A stretch of 64,000 nucleotides of DNA from Nitrospira sp. (GTDB taxonomy: Bacteria; Nitrospirota; Nitrospiria; Nitrospirales; Nitrospiraceae). Under the pieces are notes generated by a model. It did not search any database. It was given only the letters and a program-made list of their open reading frames with translations, and was not told the DNA's origin. The stretch lies in assembly GCA_018242725.1 (NCBI GenBank), contig JAFEBI010000012.1:155641-219640 (forward strand). The letters are read 5' to 3'. A program made the translations under genes and the position numbers. This document shows, piece after piece, positions 38,318-49,110 of the stretch (position 1 is its first letter; each line of letters opens with the position of its first letter).

Positions 38318-39260
38318 GACCCACCTCACAAAATGATAAAAGTCGGCAACCCGACAAAACCCAGTTTCAAAATATGAACAACCCCATACCTGCGGTATCC
38401 CTTTGTCCTGTTCACACGGCCTCATGCCGATACCAAAACAGAAGAAAGCGATCCAGCCAAGCACGAGATCTGTAGCTAACTATAAGCTCGTGAAATTTGG
38501 ATGGTACGAGAAAGTCTTACTTATGTCCTATACGCCCTCTTGAGACGGTTTGCAACTGGTGAATGAGAGGTGAATGCGCGCACCGTAAGGATTGCAGTGG
38601 AGATAAGGTCAAGGGAGGTGCGAGGGCATGTGGTAGGGGCAGTGCCTAAAAAGTGATTGTACATAACGAATGCCGACCCCACTACATGTAGAGGGTGGGC
38701 AAGGCCTGGATGAATTAAGTACTGAAGAAGATCTGGATATGGTGCTTCAGTCGATATTCACCGTTCGTATTGAGTTAGTCGAGGAGCAAGTGTTTTCAAC
38801 TGGTTCTGCTCGTATGGTTCGACAGGCTCACCACAAACGGAAGGTTAAGAAGCTTTATGGACAATGCTCCATGCGCTGGTCTCACGACGCAGCTTAGCGA
38901 TTTTGCGACGAACCGTCATGAATCATGCGGACCACGTCACATTGATATCCACACCCAGCATGCGGCATGGCGGTTCATTTCGGGGATGTATTCAGCATCT
39001 CCGCTGTATCGAAAAAGATCCGATCTTTTCTGGTTTCCACATAGGTGAATGACAAGGCCCGTCTTACAGTCCGGGCATTTCCCTCTGATCCAACTCGGCA
39101 CGGCATTTGCTTTTAAATTTGCAAAATTGCCAAACGTTGATTTATTACTGTCTAGTAGAGTTCCTAGTTGTTTAGGAGACCTTAGTATGCGATATGGTCA
39201 AGCTCATTCAATCAGCCATACGTAAGCGTGCAAGTGAAGCGCACGCGGAAGGAGGGTTTG
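38318..39260. other. Long gene-poor stretch
   Basis: No gene I would defend. Short open frames (38670-38897 and 38857-39052 on +) have no ribosome sites. Around 38810-38850 the sequence reads MVRQAHHKR, a phrase that recurs in intergenic repeats of many environmental genomes, so this may be repeat DNA. On the minus strand about 39050-39095 there is a CPDC zinc-ribbon-like scrap in broken frames, possibly a decayed small gene. Confidence 0.4.
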
Positions 39261-39530
39261 ATGATCACAGCCAAGAGCCGGTTCGGCCACCTGACGGTAG
39301 AAGCCATCACGTTCATGCTCGTGCTTGGAGCGCTCTCGATGATTTGGCCAGCCGTTATCGCTGTTTTCCTCGGTGTCCTTCTACTGATCCAATGGTTGAG
39401 TGTCGAGCCAGAGATGGCGGTGCTGGCGTGGAACGAGATAGGCAACCTGCCGATGATCTTCACTTCTCTTCGGCGCCGGTCTTCCGACGACACTCTCGGG
39501 ATAAGCTCGAGCGGCGGGTTTATGGGTTGA
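39261..39530 (+). CDS. Small two-helix membrane protein
   Basis: 89 residues from the ATG at 39261, right behind a strong GGAAGGAGGG. A hydrophobic stretch of about 35 residues (AITFMLVLGALSMIWPAVIAVFLGVLLLIQWL) is long enough for a helical hairpin. The C-terminal part is polar and Ser/Arg-rich. Function unknown. Confidence 0.6.
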   Translation: MITAKSRFGHLTVEAITFMLVLGALSMIWPAVIAVFLGVLLLIQWLSVEPEMAVLAWNEIGNLPMIFTSLRRRSSDDTLGISSSGGFMG

Positions 39531-40253
39531 GCATACCGTCGGAAGGGTGGGTTCCAGGAAGAGCAGGAATGCCAACGCGGAGTTTTGAATCGGATGAGGG
39601 GGGGAGGTAAGCCCGCAGTTCACTGCGGACGTGTGTGTCACATATATAGCCTGGATTTTGCGGCCGTCTCGAAGCGTAATATTCACTTGCGACAACCCCT
39701 CCCGGCTCTGCTCACCAGCGGGTGGCCAACTCACTGAATCTTCAGGCTGATACTATAAAATTTACAACAAGGTTGCTGAACCGAGCCCCTTCTTAGTTTG
39801 CTTCCATACCACCGACAGCACTGCACTGGCCACGCGACTACCGAAATGCTCTCGCAGTGAATCTTTTCAGATTCACTGAATCGAAAAAGATTCATCCCGT
39901 CAACGTACCTCTACGTAATCGGCATCACATTCATTCGGAATTCTGGCCATTCTTCTGATATTTACCATGGTCCACTTTTTGCTTGAGAATGCGCAGCGTT
40001 GATTCCTTGCGCAGTGAGATGCGAGCGATAGGTACAAAAGACCTTATAGTAGGGTAGGGATATATGGTTTTACTCGAATGTAGGATCGTAAGAATGCGTA
40101 CTCGGTGTTAGGGTCTCGCGCTCGATAGGGATGAACATTGCGATAGCCTTTAATGAAAGCAACGTAGTGGTGGTTTGTTGATTGGTTGTTAAGTATGAAC
40201 GGAAGCTCATTTGGAAAGCAGAGCCTAGCTCAAATGAGATGCAGCATCTAGTC
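39531..40253. other. Gene-free stretch with paired hairpins
   Basis: No convincing gene. Two adjacent hairpins use the same six-base word: GTGAATC/GATTCAC at 39857-39876 and TGAATC/GATTCA at 39877-39894. They could act as a terminator pair or a binding site. A short minus-strand frame over 39381-39734 has protein-like composition only at its beginning and is not called. Confidence 0.45.
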
Positions 40254-40658
40254 ATGACTCCTTTTGTGGCGCTGAATATTTCTATCCTTGCCATCACGGG
40301 ATTTCTCCTGTCGAGTTGTGCCATCTACTATCGCGATCACGATACGGGGGCCGAACACATCTGGGGATTCGGACACCTTGCCGTCAAGGCAATACCTCCC
40401 AATGACGGCAAACAGGCACTTGTTCAACGAATGACACTGACCGGAATAGCGGTTGGGATGGACAATGGGTCCTTGGGCGTGAGCGCTGGGTGGGACAGGC
40501 GAGAACATATCCTTATTTATGACGAGAACGCAGCGATTACCATCCAGCGCCCTCCAAGCAATGATTTCTTCTATTTCAAGGTAGGAACGTACCCTCCTGA
40601 TTTAGGAGGATCGGGAGATTCTCACAATTCAGGCGAGACCAAGGAGAAACGACAATGA
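40254..40658 (+). CDS. Small lipoprotein, first of a conserved-looking pair
   Basis: 134 residues from the ATG at 40254; longer starts are open to 40182. Lipobox LLSSC followed by AIYYRDHDTGAEHIWGFGHLAVKAIP. Beta-rich. The last four bases overlap the next start (ATGA), so the two are made together. I believe similar pairs, a short GFG-containing lipoprotein followed by a longer one, occur in other genomes, but no named family is known to me. Confidence 0.65.
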   Translation: MTPFVALNISILAITGFLLSSCAIYYRDHDTGAEHIWGFGHLAVKAIPPNDGKQALVQRMTLTGIAVGMDNGSLGVSAGWDRREHILIYDENAAITIQRPPSNDFFYFKVGTYPPDLGGSGDSHNSGETKEKRQ

Positions 40659-41776
40659 AGCACCATCTGGCAAGCAGCATTCTACTGGCGATCGGAATAT
40701 CCACATTAACAGCATGCGCTGGCTACGACCGCATCTTATTCGTCACGAAAACGAATGTTGGATTGGACATTGACAATAAACCACCAACTGCAGAAATCAC
40801 GATTGCAAGAAGAGAGTTAGCCATCACCCCTACGTTTCAGGATGCGCAAGGCGAGGAAAAGACATTGCCGCTGCTTGCATCATTTGGCTTAGCTGGTAGT
40901 TTTCTGGACCCTCAGATTACTTCTCGATTTGCCGGTGGAGAAGCAGCGCTGGTTCTCGCTTACGGCCCTACATGGAAAGCAGATCATGATAAGCTAAAAA
41001 CCTCAGGTAGAGCAAACGATCAAGCGAAAAACGAAGACGAGGCATTTCTTTGTTTGGGGGAACAGCCAGACACACGCCCGTTGTGGAAATGGCTTTGGCA
41101 TAAGATTACTTTTAAGGGTGACAATCACAAATATGACCAAGATACTCGTGCATTTTACTTCGCGACAGATACCTCATTTGGCCTGAAAGCAGGGTGGGAT
41201 GGTGCGACAGGACCATATCCAGATACTGTAAAACTTGGATACAATCGTAAAGAACTCGCGTTCCCACCAGTATTTGCAACACCGGCAGATGCAACATCGG
41301 GATGTCTCTCTACTCCATCGAGCCCGTCTAAAGGGCTATCGAACGAAGCTGATCATAAGGGGCAATGGAAGGTAACAGTCCCTTCCTTTGTTGCATCTCT
41401 AGATAATTCCAGCATTCTCAAAGAATGGTTTGAAAGTGGAGATACACACATTCAATTCTTCGCCACAGGAAAAGCCGCGAGTGAATTTGTTAAGCGACCC
41501 GACGTCAATGCTGCTATGAATCAGACCATGTATCGCCATAACAAGCTTTCGATTGACCCAATGCTTGCAACTGTCGCTGTCAATGGCAAGCAGACCTTCC
41601 AGGCTTCTGGCGGGAAAGGCATAGTCAAATTCACTGTAATGCGAGATAGTACTGGAGGCGCAACAATAGAGGCTTCCAGCGGTGTTTATACTGCAGGTCA
41701 AAATCAGGGAACTTCCGTAGTGGGAGCGGTCGATGAGGTAGGCAAAACGGCAATTGTCACGGTAACTGTCAAATAG
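40655..41776 (+). CDS. Lipoprotein with C-terminal Ig-like (Big) domain
   Basis: 373 residues. Lipobox LTAC at about residue 21. N-terminal region LFVTKTNVGLDIDNKPPTAE, a variable middle with a short cysteine-containing insert, and a C-terminal bacterial Ig-like domain from about residue 295 (KLSIDPMLATVAVNGKQTF, ASSGVYTAGQNQGTSVV, TAIVTVTVK). Probably displayed on the outer membrane. Coupled to the preceding lipoprotein gene. Confidence 0.7.
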   Translation: MKHHLASSILLAIGISTLTACAGYDRILFVTKTNVGLDIDNKPPTAEITIARRELAITPTFQDAQGEEKTLPLLASFGLAGSFLDPQITSRFAGGEAALVLAYGPTWKADHDKLKTSGRANDQAKNEDEAFLCLGEQPDTRPLWKWLWHKITFKGDNHKYDQDTRAFYFATDTSFGLKAGWDGATGPYPDTVKLGYNRKELAFPPVFATPADATSGCLSTPSSPSKGLSNEADHKGQWKVTVPSFVASLDNSSILKEWFESGDTHIQFFATGKAASEFVKRPDVNAAMNQTMYRHNKLSIDPMLATVAVNGKQTFQASGGKGIVKFTVMRDSTGGATIEASSGVYTAGQNQGTSVVGAVDEVGKTAIVTVTVK

Positions 41777-41921
41777 GCAAGTTGTAGAAACGTCAGCTAT
41801 TGAGAAGACGCAGCCATGGGGTCCGCTCTCAATGTCTCACTGATAGTTGTATGGCCACGCTCTATGGTTGGGTTCTCTGGATCGCTTTAGGAGTAATTTA
41901 TGTGTATAAGTCAAGACTTCA

Positions 41922-43032
<1,111 letters not shown>

Positions 43033-43685
43033 TCAAGTTCTAGCACTTACAATTTATGCCACACGGTGCTTGTATTAGGCTCTACGCCATAGTTGTGATT
43101 ATCATTTCCACCGGACCTCTTGCCCTGCATGCTGTGTACGGCGAAGAATTATCGGACAAGCAGATCCTCTACAAAACGCAAGCAGTCCATTCGTATTTTC
43201 AGAGTAGGATGGTCGAGATCAAAGATCCGAAAAGGAAACATCCTGACCGCAAGAATTTAAGGGGCAGGGCAACCTCACGCGCTACCAGCAGATCACTGTT
43301 TTCAGAGAGTAAGGGGCCGGGAGTCTTTGTGTGGAATTCTGAGGCGAGGATCCGTAAGGCATTTCGTGGCTGGTAGGTGCCGCTCGTGTCCATAAAGTAC
43401 ATGTCATGAGTGTCACACATACAAATAGAATGGTTCGCCGGGATTGGGGAGGTGACGTCGCCGACGGTCGTATGAGGACAACCAGGCAACTGGTGTGGAG
43501 AAACTCAGGTGCGCAGCCTACACCATTCGGTCACAGGAGCGCATGAAGGCCGGCATCGATACAAATGTATGTGAACGCCTTGATGTTGTTGAGGGGCGCA
43601 TAGATGAAGCTGTCTCGTCCGGTAGGCAGATCGAATTTCGTGTTTCCGTTGACATCAAGACATCAGCTCGATTATGTTGTGATGC
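43033..43685. other. Stretch beside the insertion sequence, fragments only
   Basis: On + a frame 43056-43376 opens with a signal-peptide-like AIVVIIISTGPLALHAVYG but turns Arg/Ser-rich and loses protein character, so it may be a gene start cut by rearrangement. On - about 43530-43650 reads NTKFDLPTGRDSFIYAPL followed by a stop, another fragment. Nothing intact. Confidence 0.4.
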
Positions 43686-43937
43686 ATGCGTACGACCTTG
43701 AGCCTTGATAGCGATGTGGCGGCACTCTTGAAACGTGCCCAGAAGGTTCGCAAAGCCAGTCTCAAGACCGTGGTCAACGATGCGATGCGTCAGGGGCTCA
43801 AAGATCTCCTAGGGCCACCAGCGCGACCGAAGAAGCCATTTCGAACGAAAAGCGTTTCGTTGGGGCGTTGCCTTGTCGGCAGCTTGGATGATGTGGCGGA
43901 GGTGTTGGCGACGGCTGAAGACGAAGCCTTCCGATGA
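43686..43937 (+). CDS. VapB-like ribbon-helix-helix antitoxin
   Basis: 83 residues. N-terminal RTTLSLDSDVAALLKRAQ is a ribbon-helix-helix DNA-binding unit; the C-terminal half should wrap the toxin. Its stop overlaps the start of the PIN-domain gene (ATGA), the standard arrangement of vapBC. Should repress its own promoter with the toxin. Confidence 0.85.
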   Translation: MRTTLSLDSDVAALLKRAQKVRKASLKTVVNDAMRQGLKDLLGPPARPKKPFRTKSVSLGRCLVGSLDDVAEVLATAEDEAFR

Positions 43938-44368
43938 TTCTGGTCGATGCGAATCTGTTGGTCTACGCTCATGTGACTTCTCTCTCTCAGCATCAGGCCG
44001 CACGCGTTTGGCTCGATTCTCGTCTCAATGGTCCCACTCTCCTAGGATTACCCTGGCCTTCGTTGCTCAGCTTTGTGCGTCTCGTGTCGAACCCGCGAAT
44101 TTTTGAGCAGCCGCTGTCGATTTCCGACGCCTGGCATCAGATTGAAGAATGGTTGGCCTGTTCGGTCGTGTGGATTCCCCAGCCTACTGAATGCCATCAA
44201 GAGGTTCTGGGATCCTTGTTGACCGATTCGCTCACGCGTTCGAACCTCGTCCCAGACGCCCACCTCGCCGCATTGGCGATCGAGCATGGGCTGATTCTCT
44301 GTTCTACTGATCGTGACTTTGCAAGATTTCCCAATCTCCGCTGGGAGAACCCTCTTCACCAGAAATAA
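43934..44368 (+). CDS. VapC-like PIN-domain toxin
   Basis: 144 residues, a PIN ribonuclease. Acidic metal ligands D5 (ILVDANLLVY), D in VPDAHLAALA and D in STDRDFARFP. The second acidic position is replaced in GLPWPSLLSFVRL, as is usual for this VapC subgroup. Probably cleaves a tRNA or rRNA when released from the antitoxin. Confidence 0.88.
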   Translation: MILVDANLLVYAHVTSLSQHQAARVWLDSRLNGPTLLGLPWPSLLSFVRLVSNPRIFEQPLSISDAWHQIEEWLACSVVWIPQPTECHQEVLGSLLTDSLTRSNLVPDAHLAALAIEHGLILCSTDRDFARFPNLRWENPLHQK

Positions 44369-44722
44369 TCAGCATGATGAAAGTCCGAGGGGTGTCCTTG
44401 CACTCAACGTCAGCCTAGATTCTCACCATCAGGCGATCTCGATGACCTGTTTAGCGGGGGGACCAGTGCCGGAATGTGCTATGCACATCTGCGCAGTGAA
44501 TCAATTTGGATCTCCCTAGAATCCAATTAGATACACTGGCGAGATCGTTTCCCCCTACGTTACCGCACAATCCTCGATACAGTGAGCCACAATTGCGGAT
44601 TTCTCACGGCCCATTCCTTGCTGGTAAAATATTGTCAAAGCGTCAGTCTCGTCTCATGTCATGCACCATTTTATGGTGGGCTTTGCATTGCCTCGTGCTA
44701 CAACTCCGTATCGGGAGGATTT
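44369..44722. other. Gene-free gap before the DUF2167 gene
   Basis: I see no gene or RNA here. The frame of the next gene stays open back to 44582, but the sequence there is not protein-like and has no ribosome site. Confidence 0.5.
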
Positions 44723-45580
44723 ATGACATCCATGATGTTTCGCATCTGTCTGCTTGGCATGGTTGTGGTACTCGGGGTAGCGGGTGCGGCCTGGGCTCAG
44801 TCCGCTGAACGTTCGTACGCGTGGCAACAGGGACCGCTCGACGCGCCGCTGGGAGAACAGGCGACGCTCACGTTATCAGCCGATTATCGATTCTTGGGAC
44901 CAGCGGACACCCAACGGTTGTTGAAAGCGATGGGAAATTTCCCGTCAGGTGCCGAGTTAGGGCTTGTGACAGGGGGATCGGGGGATAGTGAGTGGTTTGT
45001 TGTGATTCGATTCATCGATGCAGGGTATGTCGAGGATGGTGATGCCTCAAACTGGGACGCTGATGAAATGCTCACCTCCATTAAAGAAGGAACTGAAGAG
45101 GCCAATGCGAAACGGCGTGAGATGGGAATGCCAACCCTCAATATTCGTGGCTGGGAAGAGAAACCGCACTACGATAAAGCCACCAACAAAGTCGTGTGGG
45201 CCATTTCAGCCGAAGGTGGCCAAGGGACGACAGTCAATTACAATACCCTCGCCCTTGGCCGTCACGGCTACATGAGTATGAATCTCGTGGCGAATCTGGC
45301 TCAGTTGCCTACACTCAAACCCCATGCGGCGAACCTCTTATCGAATCTGAACTTTGTGCAAGGCAAGCGGTACGTAGATTTCGACAGTACGACAGACAAG
45401 GTCGCAGCTGTTGGGTTGGCAGCACTTATTGCGGGTGCCGCCTTTAAGTCTGGATTGTTCGCGAAGCTCCTGGTGCTCATCATTGCATTCAAAAAGGTCA
45501 TCCTCCTTGCGGGAGTGGCGGTGGTGGGTTGGGTGTGGAAGATCGTGAAGGGGCGCTCTACTCCACCGCCATCAGCCTGA
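44723..45580 (+). CDS. DUF2167 family membrane protein
   Basis: 285 residues from the ATG at 44723 (CGGGAGGA ahead). Signal peptide, then the DUF2167 core with DAPLGEQATLTLSADYRFLG, a GWEEKPHYDKATNKVVWAI segment, and C-terminal hydrophobic stretches (VGLAALIAGAAF, LLVLIIAFKKVILLAGVAVVGWVW) that anchor it in the membrane. Function unproven. Followed at 10 bases by an M50 protease. Confidence 0.85.
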   Translation: MTSMMFRICLLGMVVVLGVAGAAWAQSAERSYAWQQGPLDAPLGEQATLTLSADYRFLGPADTQRLLKAMGNFPSGAELGLVTGGSGDSEWFVVIRFIDAGYVEDGDASNWDADEMLTSIKEGTEEANAKRREMGMPTLNIRGWEEKPHYDKATNKVVWAISAEGGQGTTVNYNTLALGRHGYMSMNLVANLAQLPTLKPHAANLLSNLNFVQGKRYVDFDSTTDKVAAVGLAALIAGAAFKSGLFAKLLVLIIAFKKVILLAGVAVVGWVWKIVKGRSTPPPSA

Positions 45581-45590
45581 TAGGGACGAG

Positions 45591-46295
45591 ATGAAGACCC
45601 TGCTTGCCTTGCTGGCCGGAGCGAAGTTCGGCAAAGTACTGCTGACCTCCGGCACGATGCTTCTGTCGGTCATCACCTATAGTTTTGTCTATGGATGGTG
45701 GTATGCCGTGGGGTTTGTAGGCCTGATTTTTTGTCACGAGATGGGGCACTTTGTGGCCGCTCGACAACGTGGATTGGATGTCGGGGCTCCCACGTTCATT
45801 CCGTTCGTCGGTGCCTGGATTCAGTTGAAAGAGCAACCGATGGATGTGGAAACAGAAGCGTATGTGGCCATGGCCGGACCGGTCGTCGGAACCATCGCCG
45901 CCATGGGATGTTTCTATGCCGCCGGCTACTTACACAGTCCGCTTCTCCGGGCTCTGGCCTATGCGGGGTTCATGCTCAATCTCTTCAATCTGATCCCGCT
46001 CGCTCCGCTGGACGGCGGACGTATTACGTCGATTATTTCGCCGAAAACATGGTGGATTGGAGCTCCCTTGATCGTGGCTCTTTTCCTCTGGAATCAGAGC
46101 CCGATGTTGCTGTTGCTTGCGCTCTTGTCGATTCCTCACCTTCTCTCGACATTTCGGCGAAACGGTTCAGTGACACCGGAACGGTATTACGATGTCTCAC
46201 CGTCCACGCGGTGGAGCTATGCCGCCTACTATCTGCTGCTCGCGGGTTTTCTGGGTGTGATGACGTACGAGACGCATCGGGCTGTGGGTTTGTAG
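45591..46295 (+). CDS. Site-2-protease-type (M50) membrane metalloprotease
   Basis: 234 residues, several membrane helices. Zinc motif H49-E-M-G-H53 and the third-ligand motif NLIPLAPLDGG (N133...D141). No PDZ or CBS domain, so it is a minimal S2P-like protein. Substrate unknown; its neighbour with DUF2167 is a candidate partner. Confidence 0.9.
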   Translation: MKTLLALLAGAKFGKVLLTSGTMLLSVITYSFVYGWWYAVGFVGLIFCHEMGHFVAARQRGLDVGAPTFIPFVGAWIQLKEQPMDVETEAYVAMAGPVVGTIAAMGCFYAAGYLHSPLLRALAYAGFMLNLFNLIPLAPLDGGRITSIISPKTWWIGAPLIVALFLWNQSPMLLLLALLSIPHLLSTFRRNGSVTPERYYDVSPSTRWSYAAYYLLLAGFLGVMTYETHRAVGL

Positions 46296-46437
46296 TCGCG
46301 GCTCTGAAATTCTGTGCTGTTCCGTGGGATATGTCTGGCTGCGCCGGCCCCCGTTGAGCAGCCTGGATCACGTAGTGTTGTTCTTACGCGGTGACAGGAG
46401 AGTAGGGAGCTGGTCAGCGAATAATGTCGAATGGCTG

Positions 46438-46824
46438 CTATCTCCCGTTTGCATCAAGATTCCGGATGAGGACGGCGCGGCCGTGATGGTCGAGCCAGGA
46501 TCGAATCTGATCACCCACATGGGCCGGTCGATCGATCCTGGTGTTCTCGTCGTGCGGAATACGGAATTCTCTTCCATGGCTATCTCGAATCAGGTAGGCG
46601 GCGCCTTCTACGGCCTGGACTTGGCCGATCACCGATATGGACGGCAGCTCCCGAGTCGATAGCCCCCAACGTTTTTGTTCGCCCAGCGTTCCGGACACAA
46701 TTCCCAACCCGAGATATTCCTGTGACGACTGTTCTTGCGCGACGGTCTGTGCGCAGCCGGTTGCCAGGACCAGTAGAACAGGAAGCCATAAGGCATGTCG
46801 GTACGTTGTGAGCGCTGGCATCAT
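46438..46824 (-). CDS. Small lipoprotein of unknown function
   Basis: 128 residues. Lipobox LATGC, then a Gln/Ser linker and a beta-rich body (SISVIGQVQAVEGAAYLIRDSHGREFRIPHD, then DRPAHVGDQIRSWLDHHGRAV) that looks like a small OB/SH3-like barrel. No family recognised. Confidence 0.65.
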   Translation of the reverse strand: MMPALTTYRHALWLPVLLVLATGCAQTVAQEQSSQEYLGLGIVSGTLGEQKRWGLSTRELPSISVIGQVQAVEGAAYLIRDSHGREFRIPHDENTRIDRPAHVGDQIRSWLDHHGRAVLIRNLDANGR

Positions 46825-47029
46825 CGGTATGTCTCCACAGATAAGAGGGATGGGAGTTGGCGCAAGTGAGGAGCAATCTGCCCCCTGTCGTTACTATTTC
46901 ACAGAGAAGCGGAATGCTCAAGGAAGAGGGGGAAATGGAACGGCTGAATTAGACGAGCACCGGACGCAGCTACAGCCGCATGTGCGTCTCACCAGGATAT
47001 GAATTTCGACAGCAAGTTTGGTGGGGAAC

Positions 47030-48052
47030 TTACGCCGCTTTAGCCGGCCGCCAGCGGAGGCCGACGTTCAGGAGTTCTTGCAGCAGTTCTGTGTAGGCAT
47101 AACCTGTCTCTTGAGCGGAATCGGCGAAATCTTCATCTTCCGCGATTTGAGGATTGGGATTGGCTTCCAGCACGTAGAGTTGTCCCTCGGCATCCATCCT
47201 CATGTCGATCCGCGCATAGCCGCTCAAGCCAAGCGCGCGATAGACCTGTTTCGCCAGATCTTGAATTTCTTGAGCCTTGCCCTCCGGTAGGTTGTCGGCT
47301 TCTCGGGAGGTGATGCCATACTTCTGCTGATACTTCCGACTCCATTTGACCCGTTCAGTCGCGATGCGTTTCGCGTCTTCCGGTAGCTTGTCCATGATGA
47401 GTTCCCACACAGGCAATACTTGGAGATGTCCGTTGCCGATGATGCCCACGTAGAACTCACGACCTTCGATATACCGCTCGACCAATGCTCCACTCCCTAC
47501 ACTGTTATGGATAAAGGCGACTCGCTCACTCAGCTTATCCTCGTCTTCCACGATTGAGGCTTGAGATATCCCCAACGAGGCTTCTTCGCTCACGGATTTG
47601 ACGATCAGCGGAAAGGGCAACTGTTTTGGTCGTTTGGCGCCCCGTCCCTGTGGGACTTCCATGAAGTCGGGGTAGGGGATCCGATGGAAGGCCAATACCT
47701 TTTTAGTCAGGACCTTGTCCCGCGCCAGCATGAGGCCTCGGGGGTTACAACCGGTGTACGGCATGTGCAGCAGTTCCAGGTACGACACCACATGCTGATC
47801 ATAGACCGCCACGCCATCAAACTCTTCCAGCAAGTTGAAGGCGATATCCGGCTTTCTCTGCTCGATCGCCGAATGAATCACCTTGAGATCGTTCTTGACG
47901 CCAAGTGGATAGACGTCATGACCCAGTTTCTTGAGGGTCGAGACGACGTCATATTCCGTTCGCCAGGCAACCGACTGGAGATCGTGCTCATTCACCTGCT
48001 CAGGTGGGACGAGATCCTCATGCATGAGAACGAGCACGCGCAGTCGTTTCAC
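47030..48052 (-). CDS. ATP-grasp ligase, D-Ala-D-Ala ligase-like
   Basis: 340 residues from the GTG at 48052, which overlaps the stop of the metallopeptidase gene (GTGA). N-terminal domain RVLVLMHEDLVPP and a C-terminal ATP-grasp (PLIVKSVSEEASLGIS, ARIDMRMDAEGQLYVLEANPNP with the Mg ligands). Related to D-Ala-D-Ala ligase but not near mur/ddl genes. A peptide or amino-acid ligase is the safest statement. Confidence 0.8.
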   Translation of the reverse strand: MKRLRVLVLMHEDLVPPEQVNEHDLQSVAWRTEYDVVSTLKKLGHDVYPLGVKNDLKVIHSAIEQRKPDIAFNLLEEFDGVAVYDQHVVSYLELLHMPYTGCNPRGLMLARDKVLTKKVLAFHRIPYPDFMEVPQGRGAKRPKQLPFPLIVKSVSEEASLGISQASIVEDEDKLSERVAFIHNSVGSGALVERYIEGREFYVGIIGNGHLQVLPVWELIMDKLPEDAKRIATERVKWSRKYQQKYGITSREADNLPEGKAQEIQDLAKQVYRALGLSGYARIDMRMDAEGQLYVLEANPNPQIAEDEDFADSAQETGYAYTELLQELLNVGLRWRPAKAA

Positions 48053-49110
48053 AAGGCCACCCGATGTCGTCCACTTCGCAGAAAGTTCATGGTGTGGACC
48101 GTCAGTAAAATCGTGAAATCCAGTTTGGCCTGTTCTTCCGCCATGGGGACTCGAAGGTTGAGTTCTCGACAGCGTTGAATCATGTCTTCCAGCACTTGGT
48201 CGATGGTGTATTGATACTCGCCGGTCCAACTCGCAACTTTTTTTCGCACCTCTCGGCGAAAGCGATTGAGGAAGGTGGCGGCGCTTATCTTGTTGGCATG
48301 ATTCGGGAAGGTGGAAAAGAGTCGTTTGAGATCGGGGTCATACTGGAGATGCCGCTCGACTCCATAATGTCTCCGTTTGCGTTCGTAATGTTCTCTCAAT
48401 GTCTTCTTGATGGTATGCAGCGCATCAACCTCTTCCTGCGTGGTCACACAGGGCGGCGTGTCGGCGAGCTCCTTCATGAGTCCGTCCATATACCGAAGCT
48501 TCTTCAGGACCGGCCAACCTCGATAGCGCTCTTCCCAGAGCGAGTCCGGCGTCAACCAGACGGCAAAGGTTTCAGCAAAATCCTCATCGGGATGGCTTTG
48601 TGCGTACCACAAATCCAGATGACGGACGAAACTGCGACTGTAGGGCCGTGGCGAGTAATAGAGCGGATACCGTTGCGAGGACTTTCCAAACATATCCTGC
48701 CTGGTCTTCCGGCGGCGGATCTTGTAGGCGTTCTCGATGGCATGTCCGGCTTCATGGCGGAGAATCCGCAAACACCACTCAGTGGTCCCACCCTCCACTT
48801 CCAACATCTGTGTCAGTTCAAGTTTCGCCAATCGGGGATGAGCGAGGTAAAAGGGAACGGCGATGCCGGGCACTCCGTCGGGTGTAAACCACTCATTCGA
48901 CAGCCAAAAGTGCGGGCGGAATTGGAGTCCACGCTGTTCCAGTTCTTGGATCAGCTCTGCAATCGGTTGTTCGACGAAACTGCCCTTCAGTCCGATCCGC
49001 AAGTCACACATCGGCAGATCCAAGAGCGCCTCGTCGGCCCATGATGCCCACTGGGCTTCATCTTGGCCGATGACCGGAGTCTTGAGTATGTCGGATGTCA
49101 TGCGGTCCAT
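48049..49110 (-). CDS. Putative zinc metallopeptidase coupled to an ATP-grasp ligase
   Basis: 353 residues, cytoplasmic. Zinc motif H119-E-A-G-H123 in RILRHEAGHAIENA and a likely third ligand in HPDEDFAETFAVW (E180 region). The C-terminal third is helical and basic. The 4-base overlap with the ATP-grasp gene suggests that they act on the same molecule, one cutting and one joining peptide bonds. Substrate unknown. Confidence 0.75.
   Translation of the reverse strand: MDRMTSDILKTPVIGQDEAQWASWADEALLDLPMCDLRIGLKGSFVEQPIAELIQELEQRGLQFRPHFWLSNEWFTPDGVPGIAVPFYLAHPRLAKLELTQMLEVEGGTTEWCLRILRHEAGHAIENAYKIRRRKTRQDMFGKSSQRYPLYYSPRPYSRSFVRHLDLWYAQSHPDEDFAETFAVWLTPDSLWEERYRGWPVLKKLRYMDGLMKELADTPPCVTTQEEVDALHTIKKTLREHYERKRRHYGVERHLQYDPDLKRLFSTFPNHANKISAATFLNRFRREVRKKVASWTGEYQYTIDQVLEDMIQRCRELNLRVPMAEEQAKLDFTILLTVHTMNFLRSGRHRVAL

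Noticed and set aside
38670..39052. Short plus-strand open frames
   Set aside because: No ribosome sites, odd composition, and a phrase (MVRQAHHKR) typical of dispersed intergenic repeats.
39381..39734. A 117-codon minus-strand frame
   Set aside because: Most of it is antisense to the better-supported small membrane gene at 39261; only the first 40 codons look protein-like.
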